Part shown: positions 8,538 through 16,377 of the stretch, piece by piece
Numbering within the stretch: position 1 is the first letter of the stretch
How the letters are laid out: each line of letters opens with the position of its first letter
NCBI GenBank assembly: GCA_002083525.1
Contig: LWDM01000073.1
Span: forward strand, 1 to 64,000
DNA length: 64,000 nt
Source: Proteobacteria bacterium SG_bin9
GTDB lineage: Bacteria > Pseudomonadota > Alphaproteobacteria > Rhizobiales > Xanthobacteraceae
Reading direction: 5' to 3'
Position numbers and translations under genes: made by a program
The notes under the pieces: generated by a model
What the model saw: only the letters and a program-made list of their open reading frames with translations
What the model was told of the DNA's origin: nothing
The model's database searches: none

Positions 8538-9743
8538 ATGAACAGAAGGCAGACGATTCTGCTGGCGATGACCGCGGCGATGATCGCGGGTGCCCCGGGC
8601 TTTGCCGCGGCACAGGACAAGGTTCGCATCGGTTACGCGATCTCGAAGTCAGGCCCCAACGCGGGCGGCGCCAACATCACCCAGATTCCGAACTATGAGA
8701 TGTGGGTGAAGGATGTAAACGCCAAGGGCGGCCTGATGGTGGGCGGCAAGCGCCTTCCGATCGAGGTCGTGGAGTACGACGACCGTTCGAACGCCGAGGA
8801 GGCGATCCGTGCGGTGGAGCGTCTGGTCACGCAGGACAAGGTGGACCTCCTGTTCCCGCCGTGGGGCACCGGGCTCAATCTTGCGGTCGGCCCGGTGTTC
8901 AACAAGTACGGCTATCCGCAGCTCGCGTTCAGCGCTGTGACCGATCGCGCGCCGGATCTCGTCAAGCGCTGGCCGAACAGCTTCTGGTTCCTCGGCACCA
9001 GTTCGCAGTATGTCGACTCGCTCACCGCGCTGCTGAAGAAGCTGCGCGATGAAAACAAGATCAACGCCAATGTCGCCATGATTAGCGTTGCCGACGGCTT
9101 CGGCATCGACCTGTCCGGCGCTGCCCGCAAGGGTCTTGTCGATGCGGGATTCAAACTCGCCTACGACAAGAGCTATCCGGTCGGCACCCAGGATCTGGCG
9201 CCGATCATCGCCGAGGCGAAGAGCTCGGGCGCGGACACGTTCGTGGCCTTCAGCTATCCGCCGGACACGATGGCGCTCACCGAGCAGTCGAAGGTCGCCT
9301 CCTTCGCGCCGAAGGTGATGTTCCTCGGCGTCGGCGCCGGCTTCCCGCTTTATCCGCAGCGGTTCGGTGACAACATCGAAGGCATCATCTCGCTCGGCGG
9401 CTGGTCGCGCGACAATGAATCGACGGCAGCCTATGCCAAGAAGCACACCGAGATGTTCGGCCGCGGTCCGGACCGGTGGGGCAGCCAGGTCGGCTATGCG
9501 TCGCTGCAGATGCTCGAGCAGGCGGTGGAGCGGGTCGGCAAGATCGACCGCGAGGCGATCATCAAGGAGCTGCAGAACGGCACGTTCGACACGATCATCG
9601 GCAAGATCAAGCTCGAGAACAACATCCCCAAGGATGCGTTCTGGCAGATCGGCCAGTGGCAGAACGGTTTCTTCGTCGGCGTCGCGCCGCAGCGGCCGGG
9701 CGTCGCCACGATGGTCACGCCGAAGCCCGCCTGGAAGCAGTAA
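8538..9743 (+). CDS. LivK-type ABC transporter substrate-binding protein
   Basis: The ATG at 8538, six bases after GGGGAGG (8526-8532), gives 401 residues. A signal peptide (MNRRQTILLAMTAAMIAGAP to AAAQ) precedes a type I periplasmic-binding fold typical of Liv/amide/aromatic-acid receptors (KVRIGYAISKSGPNAGG, KRLPIEVVEYDDRSNAEEAI, RLVTQDKVDLLFPPWGTG). No permease or ATPase is beside it, so it must use one encoded elsewhere or be sensory. Downstream on the same strand are an SDR and a DAD-like cupin dioxygenase, suggesting an aromatic ligand. A hairpin separates it from the SDR. Confidence 0.9.
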   Translation: MNRRQTILLAMTAAMIAGAPGFAAAQDKVRIGYAISKSGPNAGGANITQIPNYEMWVKDVNAKGGLMVGGKRLPIEVVEYDDRSNAEEAIRAVERLVTQDKVDLLFPPWGTGLNLAVGPVFNKYGYPQLAFSAVTDRAPDLVKRWPNSFWFLGTSSQYVDSLTALLKKLRDENKINANVAMISVADGFGIDLSGAARKGLVDAGFKLAYDKSYPVGTQDLAPIIAEAKSSGADTFVAFSYPPDTMALTEQSKVASFAPKVMFLGVGAGFPLYPQRFGDNIEGIISLGGWSRDNESTAAYAKKHTEMFGRGPDRWGSQVGYASLQMLEQAVERVGKIDREAIIKELQNGTFDTIIGKIKLENNIPKDAFWQIGQWQNGFFVGVAPQRPGVATMVTPKPAWKQ

Positions 9744-9751
9744 GAGTTGGA

Positions 9752-9787
9752 CTTGAGGGCGGGTGTTTAATAGCGCCTGTCCTCAAG
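9752..9787 (+). terminator. Hairpin after the receptor gene, possible attenuator
   Basis: CTTGAGG (9752-9758) and CCTCAAG (9781-9787) are perfect arms with a partly paired interior. There is no T-run after it and the SDR start is only 5 bases on. It may stabilise the receptor message relative to the enzyme message, as often found behind binding-protein genes. Confidence 0.35.
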
Positions 9788-9791
9788 CGGA

Positions 9792-10562
9792 ATGCCAATG
9801 ACAATTCTCAAAGACAAGGTTTGCATCGTCACCGGAGCTGCGGGCAGCCTCGGCCGTGCGGTTGCAGCGCGCTTCGTCGAAGAGGGCGCGCGGGTGATGC
9901 TGGTCGACCGCGAGGCCGCGCCGCTCGCCGACGTCACCCGTACGCTCGACGCATCTCCGGGCCAGGTTGCAACCGCGACTGCGGATGTGACCGACAGCGC
10001 CGCCACGCGCGCCTATGTCGATGCGACGATCGCAGCGTTCGGGAGTGTGGACGTGCTGTTCAGCAATGCCGGCATCAGCGGGCCGATCCTGCCGGTGACC
10101 GACTATCCGGAAGACGTGTTCGACCGGGTGATGGCGGTGAACCTCAAAGGCTCGTTCCTCGCCTGCAAGCACGCGCTGCCGGTGATGCGCGACGGCGGCA
10201 GCATCGTCATGACCACGAGCGTGGTCGGCGTCACCTCCGATCCCGGTATCTCGGCGTATGCGGCGTCAAAGCATGCGCTGATCGGACTGATGCGGACGGT
10301 CGCCAAGGAATCCGCGCCGCGCGGCATTCGCGTCAACGCCATCGCGCCGGGACCGATCGCCAACGAATTCCAGCGTGAGGTCGAGCGCGGCTTGACCGGC
10401 GTGCTCGGCCGCGATGGCGGTGAGTTCCTCGATCAGGTGATTCCGATGCACCGGCACGGCCGGGCCACGGAGATCGCCGAAGCGGTCTTATTTCTGGCTT
10501 CGGACAGGAGCAGCTTCACGACCGGCAGCGTGCTGATGGCCGACGGCGGAATGCATGTATGA
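9792..10562 (+). CDS. Short-chain dehydrogenase/reductase
   Basis: A classical SDR of 256 residues (254 from the second ATG at 9798). The cofactor motif TGAAGSLG is near residue 15, FSNAGIS near 90, the catalytic serine in TTSVVG near 140, and YAASK near 155. The C-terminus SFTTGSVLMADGGMHV is characteristic. It oxidises an alcohol or reduces a ketone with NAD(P). It lies between the LivK receptor and the DAD-type cupin. A role in making the ketone substrate of that dioxygenase is an inference. Confidence 0.9.
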   Translation: MPMTILKDKVCIVTGAAGSLGRAVAARFVEEGARVMLVDREAAPLADVTRTLDASPGQVATATADVTDSAATRAYVDATIAAFGSVDVLFSNAGISGPILPVTDYPEDVFDRVMAVNLKGSFLACKHALPVMRDGGSIVMTTSVVGVTSDPGISAYAASKHALIGLMRTVAKESAPRGIRVNAIAPGPIANEFQREVERGLTGVLGRDGGEFLDQVIPMHRHGRATEIAEAVLFLASDRSSFTTGSVLMADGGMHV

Positions 10563-10604
10563 AAACGAAGAGCGCAAAATGCGCGCGAGCGGGAGGTACC
10601 GACC

Positions 10605-11138
10605 ATGCCTGAGATGGCGACGAACGAATTCTGGAAGACGTTGAAGCCGGTGGACCCGGTGTTTCAGCCCGATGCGCTGAAGGACGTCTACATTTCCGGC
10701 GCGGTCACCGATGACGAGCGCTACTACGTGCCGTTCACCGAGACCGTCTCGTCGCGGCCGCTGTGGATTTCGCCGAGCCAGAACAAATGGTGCGACATCC
10801 TGATGGCGAAGGGCGCCGGCCTTGTGAACCGGCATTATCACCCGCACGAGGTGTTCGCCTACACGATCTCCGGCAAGTGGGGCTATCTCGAGCACGACTG
10901 GACGGCGACCGCCGGCGACTTCGTCTATGAAACGCCGGGCGAGAGCCATACACTCGTCGCCTACGAGCACCCGGACCCGATGCGGACACTGTTCATCGTC
11001 AAGGGGCCGCTGATCTGGCTCGATGAAAACGGCAAGCAGGACGGCTTTTTTGACGTGCACCAGTACATCGCCATGTGCCGCGAGCACTATGAGAAGGTCG
11101 GCCTCGGCGCCGAGGCCATCAACAAGCTGTTCCGGTGA
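10605..11138 (+). CDS. Cupin dioxygenase, 2,4'-dihydroxyacetophenone dioxygenase family
   Basis: This 177-residue single-cupin protein has the metal motif RHYHPHEVFAYTISGKWGYL near residues 75-94 and a second motif GDFVYETPGESHTLV near 105-120, providing histidine and glutamate ligands for iron. The size and sequence style match 2,4'-dihydroxyacetophenone dioxygenase (DAD), which cleaves the side chain to 4-hydroxybenzoate and formate. The exact substrate cannot be fixed. It follows the SDR by 42 bp with GGGAGG upstream at about 10590, so they are probably co-transcribed. Confidence 0.68.
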   Translation: MPEMATNEFWKTLKPVDPVFQPDALKDVYISGAVTDDERYYVPFTETVSSRPLWISPSQNKWCDILMAKGAGLVNRHYHPHEVFAYTISGKWGYLEHDWTATAGDFVYETPGESHTLVAYEHPDPMRTLFIVKGPLIWLDENGKQDGFFDVHQYIAMCREHYEKVGLGAEAINKLFR

Positions 11139-11226
11139 CGCTCACCGACCGGAAGGCGCAGGCCGCGCAAGTTCCACATGCAGCGATGCGAAGACGGCGA
11201 GCATCGCTTGTCATGCTCGCAAGACC

Positions 11227-11547
11227 TTATTGGTTGGACAGGATCCACTTCACCAACGTTTCGGCTTCCGCCGGCGAAACGGTTGGTTGAGGAGGCATCG
11301 GTGACTGGCCCCAGCTGCCGCCGCCGCCCTTCACGACCTTTTCGCTCAAGACCTTGATCGCGGAGTCATCTTTGCCATAGCGCTCGGCCACGGCCTTGTA
11401 GGCCGGACCGATCATCTTCCGTTCGGGATGATGGCAGGCGACGCAGTTCTTGCTCTTGGCCAGTTCGGCGCTTGCGAAAGCGGCCGGTGCCATCAGAAGC
11501 GCGGCGAAGCCGAAAGCGGCTGCAGCGAGTTGGCGAAAGTCAAACAT
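11227..11547 (-). CDS. Periplasmic class I c-type cytochrome
   Basis: A small protein of 106 residues with a signal peptide (residues 1-26, ending AFASAE). One haem site, CVACH, lies at about residues 35-39, and a likely axial methionine is in SPMPPQ near residue 83. The length and the C-terminal ETLVKWILS helix resemble cytochrome c551/c552. It follows the PQQ sugar dehydrogenase gene by 116 bp on the same strand, so it may accept electrons from that enzyme. Confidence 0.9.
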   Translation of the reverse strand: MFDFRQLAAAAFGFAALLMAPAAFASAELAKSKNCVACHHPERKMIGPAYKAVAERYGKDDSAIKVLSEKVVKGGGGSWGQSPMPPQPTVSPAEAETLVKWILSNQ

Positions 11548-11663
11548 GGAGCAGGATTCCCATCATGTGCGATCTGCAATGTCGGCGGACGCGGTCAGGC
11601 CGCGCCCGCAGACGATTGGTCAGCCGCATTGCCTCGCGCGGGCAGACGCGGCATTGATCGAGC

Positions 11664-12941
11664 TCAATTGGGCTTGAGCTGATAGACGTCGCCCTGGTCG
11701 GTGGCGACGTATATGCTGCCGTCCGGCGCCTGCACGACGGAGCGGAAGCGTCCGGCCGGCATCGGCAAGGACACCGTGGTGCGGGTGGCCGACGAGCCAT
11801 CGGGTGTGATGTTCAGCACGTCGAGGCGGTTGCCGACCGGCGTTCCGTGGATGCCGATGCCCATGAAGGTCACGACCATCCGACCGTTCCAGTCCTTCCA
11901 CTGCGGGCCGCTCAGGAATGTGCACGACGACATGCCTTGCGAAAGTTGCTCGTTGTTCCACGCCGGCTTCATGGCGTTGGGGTAGGTCTTGGTGTCGGTC
12001 ATCGGCATGAATGCCGCGCGTTCCTTCGGATCCATCGCGCCCATCTGGTTCGGCGAGTATCCGCAATAGTTGTCGGGGCATTCGCCTCGCCCGCCGATAC
12101 CCGGACGTGGATCCCATCCGGCATTGCCGCCGGCCGTGAGTGCTGTCACCTCGTCGCTATGCCAAGGGCCGTTCTCCGCCGTGTAAGGCTGGTTCGTGCC
12201 AGGGCGGAAGCAAATGCCCTGCGGGTTGCGATGTCCGTAGGTGTAGATGCGCGCATCGAAGCCCTGCGGCGGGTTGTTGCCGGCCGCGGCCTTGCCGTCC
12301 CGGTCGATGCGCAGCACCTTGCCGCCGACGCGGGTCGGGCTTTGCGGCACCTCGCCGTTATGGGTGTCGCCGGTCGTCACATACAGGAAGCCGTCCGCGG
12401 GGCCGAAGCGCAGGCGTCCGCCATTATGCGCACCCGGATCGCCGAACGGATGGTTGCTGGCTGCTGGCTTGTAGGGGATGTCGGTGACGATATCTTGCCG
12501 GTTCGAGACCTTGGTCAGATCGGGGCTGACCGTCAGCCGCAGCACCCGATTGGTTCCCGGCGCGGTCATGCTCGACGCCGAATACACGTAGATGAAGCGG
12601 TTGGTGGCGAAGTCAGGATCGATGGCCACGCCGCTCATGCCGGCCTGGCCGCTGCAGAAGAGATCGGATGCGGTGTCAGGATAGCCTTTGGAGTCTTTGA
12701 TACCGAGTAGCGCAGTGACATTGCCGGATGGTGAGCGGACCGATAGTCCACGGCACTTCTCGGTGAAAAACATCGTGCCGTCGGGAAGGAAAGCCATGTC
12801 CCATGTCAGGTCACGTCCGGACATCACGGCTGTGCTGGTGAGTCCGGGAGTTCCGCTTGGGCTTTGGGCCACAGCCGAGCCGGACAAGACGAATGAGGAT
12901 AGTAAGGCGCAGGGCAATACGAAGCAGATACGTCGAGTCAT
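11664..12941 (-). CDS. PQQ-dependent sugar dehydrogenase (soluble GDH-like)
   Basis: The ATG at 12941 has a GGAGGAGA site upstream and gives 425 residues. The signal peptide (ICFVLPCALLSSFVLSGSAV) directs it to the periplasm. The beta-propeller shows LTWDMAFLPDGTMFFTEKCRG, GMSGVAIDPDFATNRFIYVY, GGRLRFGPADGFLYVTTGD and YGHRNPQGICF, typical of the glucose/sorbosone dehydrogenase family that uses pyrroloquinoline quinone and calcium to oxidise aldoses. An upstream ATG at 12974 is less likely. The adjacent cytochrome c is a natural electron acceptor. Confidence 0.85.
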   Translation of the reverse strand: MTRRICFVLPCALLSSFVLSGSAVAQSPSGTPGLTSTAVMSGRDLTWDMAFLPDGTMFFTEKCRGLSVRSPSGNVTALLGIKDSKGYPDTASDLFCSGQAGMSGVAIDPDFATNRFIYVYSASSMTAPGTNRVLRLTVSPDLTKVSNRQDIVTDIPYKPAASNHPFGDPGAHNGGRLRFGPADGFLYVTTGDTHNGEVPQSPTRVGGKVLRIDRDGKAAAGNNPPQGFDARIYTYGHRNPQGICFRPGTNQPYTAENGPWHSDEVTALTAGGNAGWDPRPGIGGRGECPDNYCGYSPNQMGAMDPKERAAFMPMTDTKTYPNAMKPAWNNEQLSQGMSSCTFLSGPQWKDWNGRMVVTFMGIGIHGTPVGNRLDVLNITPDGSSATRTTVSLPMPAGRFRSVVQAPDGSIYVATDQGDVYQLKPN

Positions 12942-13281
12942 CGATGTCTCCTCCGATTTTTTGGGTCGTTTCACTCCCTCAAGGGCCCGGGGTCTGCCGG
13001 GCCTGAGCCGAAAACATTGTTCGGCGGATCGATTGTCATGCGACGCCTAAGCCTGCACAACATCGCTTATCGAATGGCAGACAATCAATTGCGCGAACGC
13101 GAGGCGCGCGGCTTGGTCCGGTTGCAGCGCAAGATGCTGTTGTCTGAAAATAAAAATGTCCGCAAACAAAAAAGCATGCCGAGATTGTGATGAGGAATTC
13201 CGCATTGCTGGACGTTCGCAATTTTGTTCTGAGTAGCGCGTCATTTTGTCCTCCGACGATCGCGCGCATCGTTTGTCCGCC
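12942..13281. other. 340-bp intergenic region with AT-rich centre
   Basis: This gap lies between the divergent sugar dehydrogenase and xth genes. Bases about 13138-13185 are clearly AT-richer than the surroundings (GTCTGAAAATAAAAATGTCC and similar). Promoters for both genes are likely here. No coding potential is seen. A TTG in frame with xth at 13246 is not preferred over the ATG at 13282. Confidence 0.4.
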
Positions 13282-14052
13282 ATGAAAGTCGCGACGTTCA
13301 ACATCAACAACGTCAACAAGCGGCTGCCGAACCTGCTCGCGTGGCTGCGCGCGGCAAAGCCCGATGCCGTGTGCCTGCAGGAGCTGAAGGCCGAGCAGCA
13401 CCGGTTTCCGGAAAGAGCATTGCGGGACGCTGGCTACGGCTGCGCGTGGGTCGGCGAGAAGAACTGGAACGGCGTTGCTATCCTCGCGCGCAAGGGCGAG
13501 CCGGTGGTGACGCGCACGAGCCTTCCCGGCGATCCGAAGGATCGCCAGAGCCGCTACATCGAAGCGGCGGTGAAGGGCATTCTCGTTGCGTGCGTGTATG
13601 CGCCGAACGGTAATCCAAAACCGGGACCGAAGTTCGATTACAAGCTCGCGTGGATGCAGCGGCTGCATCGCCATACCGCGAAGCTGCTCAAGTCCGGCGC
13701 GCCGGTGATCATCGCCGGCGATTTCAACGTGGCGCCGACGCCGCTCGACATCTACCCGACGAAATCATGGAACAAGGATGCGCTGGTGCAGCCGGAGCCG
13801 CGCGCGGCCTACGCCAAGCTGATCAAGCAGGGCTGGACGGATGCCATCCGCGCGCTGCATCCGGACGAGCGCGTCTACACGTTCTGGACCTACTGGCGCG
13901 AGCGCTACGAGCGCGACCACGGGCTGCGGCTCGATCATCTGCTGCTGAACGAGCAGCTCGCCAAGCGCCTGAAGAAGGCCGGCGTCGATCGCGACATCCG
14001 CGGGGAAGAAGGTGCGAGCGATCACGCGCCTGCGTGGATTGTGCTCAAGTAG
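13282..14052 (+). CDS. xth: Exodeoxyribonuclease III
   Basis: Exonuclease III cuts DNA 5' to abasic sites and removes 3' blocks in base-excision repair. The product is 256 residues, with all family motifs: TFNINNVNKRLPNL, CLQELKAEQ (metal-binding glutamate), YAPNGNP, AGDFNVAPTPLD (catalytic Asp/Asn) and GASDHAPAW (catalytic Asp-His). The last 46 codons have a diverged, frameshifted second copy at 16240-16377, beyond two unrelated genes. Confidence 0.92.
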   Translation: MKVATFNINNVNKRLPNLLAWLRAAKPDAVCLQELKAEQHRFPERALRDAGYGCAWVGEKNWNGVAILARKGEPVVTRTSLPGDPKDRQSRYIEAAVKGILVACVYAPNGNPKPGPKFDYKLAWMQRLHRHTAKLLKSGAPVIIAGDFNVAPTPLDIYPTKSWNKDALVQPEPRAAYAKLIKQGWTDAIRALHPDERVYTFWTYWRERYERDHGLRLDHLLLNEQLAKRLKKAGVDRDIRGEEGASDHAPAWIVLK

Positions 14053-14259
14053 CTTCGCCGCGTAGCGGCAACATCGGTATGGGTATGGACGCCGGTGCGA
14101 TAAAGTGTCAGCGTACCTTCCAACATCTGTGCCGGTGGGTGCTGGCCGGATGACGTCACGAAACGTATTGCCCTGCACAACTGCAATTTCTGGTCCGATA
14201 TTTTCCGGATCGTGATTTCCCGCCGACGGCTCGAATTTCACTGCATTGATTGAGGGCGC

Positions 14260-15726
14260 ATGCGCTCAAGCGAGATTTCGCTGACAAGACGGCTGTTGTG
14301 TGCCGCCCGTTGGGCAGGTCTGGCGCTTCTGATCTTACTGTTCAGTCATCAGCCTTCCGCCGCACAGATGTTTCAGTGTCCGCCGGGAAGCGTCTCCGTG
14401 AGCGGAGGCGGCGGCATGATGTGCCAGTGTGCCGACGGTTCATTCGCATCGATCTACGGCTGCGCACCGCAGCAGCAGCAACAGCAAACTGCTCCACGAC
14501 CACCGGTCGGCGATTACTGCTCGAACGGCGAGACATGCCCCGTCGGTCAGCGCTGCGGTGTCATCCCCGGCTACTGCATTCCTCATGGAATGGTCGATTG
14601 CGGGCATTTCATGTGCCAGCAGGGCTCGTTCTGCGGCAGCGGCAATGCTTGTCTCGCTCAAGGGTCGGAGGACTGTGGGGGAGGCAAGTCCTGCGGTCCG
14701 GGCACGAAGTGCTCGCGCAATCGGGGCATGTGCGTCGCCGAAGGAAGCATCGATTGCGGCACGTTCACATGTCCCTCGGGCTCCAAGTGCGCGCGCGAGC
14801 GGAGAGCTTGCCTTGCAGCCGATACCGTCGACTGCGGCGGCTTCGACTGCCGGGCCGGAAGCAAATGCGGCAGCGGCAACCAGTGCCTGGCGCTGACGGC
14901 GATCGATTGCGGCGGCGGCAAGTCATGCCCTGCCGGAAATGTGTGCGTGAAGGGCGGGGAAGAATGCCTGACGCCGCAACAGGTCACGCAACGGGCCGAG
15001 GACGAGAAAAAACGCAAGATCGCAGAGGCGCAACGCGCCAAGGAGGCGCAAGAGGCACAGGACTTCATCAAGCAGGAACGAATCCGTATGACGGCGGAGG
15101 AGAAAAAGAAAGCGGCCGAAGCGGCCAAGCAAAAGGCCGAGGACACCAAGCGCGCGGCAGGCGCGGCAAAGCAGACGCCGAAGGATGGTCAGACTGCGGC
15201 CGCCGCTGCGGCCCAGAAGCAGCCGGCCAAGCCCGCCGATGGCGCGGTGCTCAATCCGAATCTCAAGGACATCCAATCGATCTCGTCGAATCCGCCGCCC
15301 AAGTCCGGGATACAGGAAAACGCATCGGCTTTCCAGCAGCCGAAAAATCCTGCGCTGAACTGCTCGACATTCCGCAATCCGGCGGGAGATGCGACGATCG
15401 GACCGGACGGCTGCCCGAAGCCGGGGTACGAATCGAAGGTGCCGGCAAATCCGCAAACGCCGCCGCAAGAGCAGAGCAGAACTCAAACGTCGACGAAATC
15501 GGATCGCGCAAAGACAAAGACGGTGTCCGTCCATCTTGTGAGCCATGAAGGACGGCCCGACTGCGCCCCCTTTCTCGATCAACCGTCCAGAATAGCATGT
15601 GCATCCAAAGGCGGCGGCCGGTTATGCAAAATAACGACAACGACGAAGTATTGTGAGAAGGGCCGGCTCGGTGGCGACGTTAATTGCACCACGCCTGAAG
15701 TTCAGATTTCCGAGCAGTGCAGGTAG
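14260..15726 (+). CDS. Secreted cysteine-repeat protein, unknown function
   Basis: This is a 488-residue protein with a signal peptide (residues about 1-36, LALLILLFSHQPSAAQ) and 37 cysteines. Residues about 90-240 hold six tandem units of about 24 residues with the pattern DC-x(4,5)-C-x5-C-x(5,6)-C-x6, for example DCGTFTCPSGSKCARERRAC. A charged lysine/alanine-rich stretch (about 245-330) predicts a coiled coil, followed by a linker and a second Cys-rich domain (about 355-488). A glutamine run (QQQQQQ) sits at about 71-76. I do not recognise the family. It could be an outer-surface or periplasmic disulfide-rich scaffold. The lipoprotein gene follows 14 bp downstream. Confidence 0.75.
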   Translation: MRSSEISLTRRLLCAARWAGLALLILLFSHQPSAAQMFQCPPGSVSVSGGGGMMCQCADGSFASIYGCAPQQQQQQTAPRPPVGDYCSNGETCPVGQRCGVIPGYCIPHGMVDCGHFMCQQGSFCGSGNACLAQGSEDCGGGKSCGPGTKCSRNRGMCVAEGSIDCGTFTCPSGSKCARERRACLAADTVDCGGFDCRAGSKCGSGNQCLALTAIDCGGGKSCPAGNVCVKGGEECLTPQQVTQRAEDEKKRKIAEAQRAKEAQEAQDFIKQERIRMTAEEKKKAAEAAKQKAEDTKRAAGAAKQTPKDGQTAAAAAAQKQPAKPADGAVLNPNLKDIQSISSNPPPKSGIQENASAFQQPKNPALNCSTFRNPAGDATIGPDGCPKPGYESKVPANPQTPPQEQSRTQTSTKSDRAKTKTVSVHLVSHEGRPDCAPFLDQPSRIACASKGGGRLCKITTTTKYCEKGRLGGDVNCTTPEVQISEQCR

Positions 15727-15740
15727 CTGTGCGAGAAGCG

Positions 15741-16232
15741 ATGATTCCAAAATGTACCCGCCTCGCGGTGGTCCTGATGCTGGTGCTGATGCTCGCGCCG
15801 GGATGCGTTCTCAGCAAGACACCCTTGCTCGATGACCGCGACGGCGTTGCCGATCCGGATTTGACCGGCGAGTTCACATTCACATTCCGAAGCAAGACCG
15901 AAACGTTTCGCGTCTTTCTGAAGGGAAACAAATATCTGCTGACGGATCAGAAGGACAGGCTGACAACTTTCGCGAGCCTCCACCGGCTCAAGGATGATGT
16001 GATGCTGGTTCAGAAGTCGCTCGTCAAAGGCGGGACCGCGCCGGAACATTACGAGTATCTGATCTTGCGCAAGACGCCGAAAGGCTTCGAGGTCGGCAGC
16101 GAGGACCTTTGCGATGGCACGCCGGGAGGCTGCGAGGCAAAATCCCGCGACGACCTGTTGCGCATTCTCGAGCGTCAGTTGCCGATGTTTCTCGCAGATG
16201 AAAAGAGACGCGTGGCCGTGCTGCGCAAGTAG
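15741..16232 (+). CDS. Putative lipoprotein, unknown function
   Basis: From the ATG at 15741 (GAGAAG at 15733-15738) this gives 163 residues. The N-terminus has a lipoprotein signal with lipobox LAPGC at about residues 18-22. The mature protein contains GEFTFTFRSKTETFRVFLKG and a two-cysteine segment (EDLCDGTPGGCEA). No family recognised. It is 14 bp after the Cys-repeat protein and presumably in one transcript, so the two may act together at the envelope. Confidence 0.72.
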   Translation: MIPKCTRLAVVLMLVLMLAPGCVLSKTPLLDDRDGVADPDLTGEFTFTFRSKTETFRVFLKGNKYLLTDQKDRLTTFASLHRLKDDVMLVQKSLVKGGTAPEHYEYLILRKTPKGFEVGSEDLCDGTPGGCEAKSRDDLLRILERQLPMFLADEKRRVAVLRK

Positions 16233-16239
16233 CACTCCG

Positions 16240-16377
16240 GGCGCGATCACGGGCTGCGGCTCGATCATCTGTTGCTGAATGAGCAACTCGCCAAGCAAGA
16301 AGGCGGGTGTCGATCGCGATGTGCACGGCGAGGTCAACGCGAGCGATCACGCGCCGGCATGGATCGTGTTGAAGTAG
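16240..16377 (+). pseudogene. Decayed 3'-end copy of exodeoxyribonuclease III gene
   Basis: These 138 bases align with the last about 143 bases of xth (13910-14052), ending at the same stop codon. The part before the break reads DHGLRLDHLLLNEQLAK and the part after reads DRDV, then ASDHAPAWIVLK. A five-base deletion after the AAG of LAK (about 16297) shifts the frame between them. Many differences are at third positions (for example AATGAGCAACTC against AACGAGCAGCTC), so the copy is not a recent duplication. It cannot be translated as a functional domain. Confidence 0.88.

Noticed and set aside
14460..14490. CAG-type trinucleotide run as a phase-variable repeat
   Set aside because: The run codes for only about six glutamines with interrupting codons, too short to expect frequent slippage.
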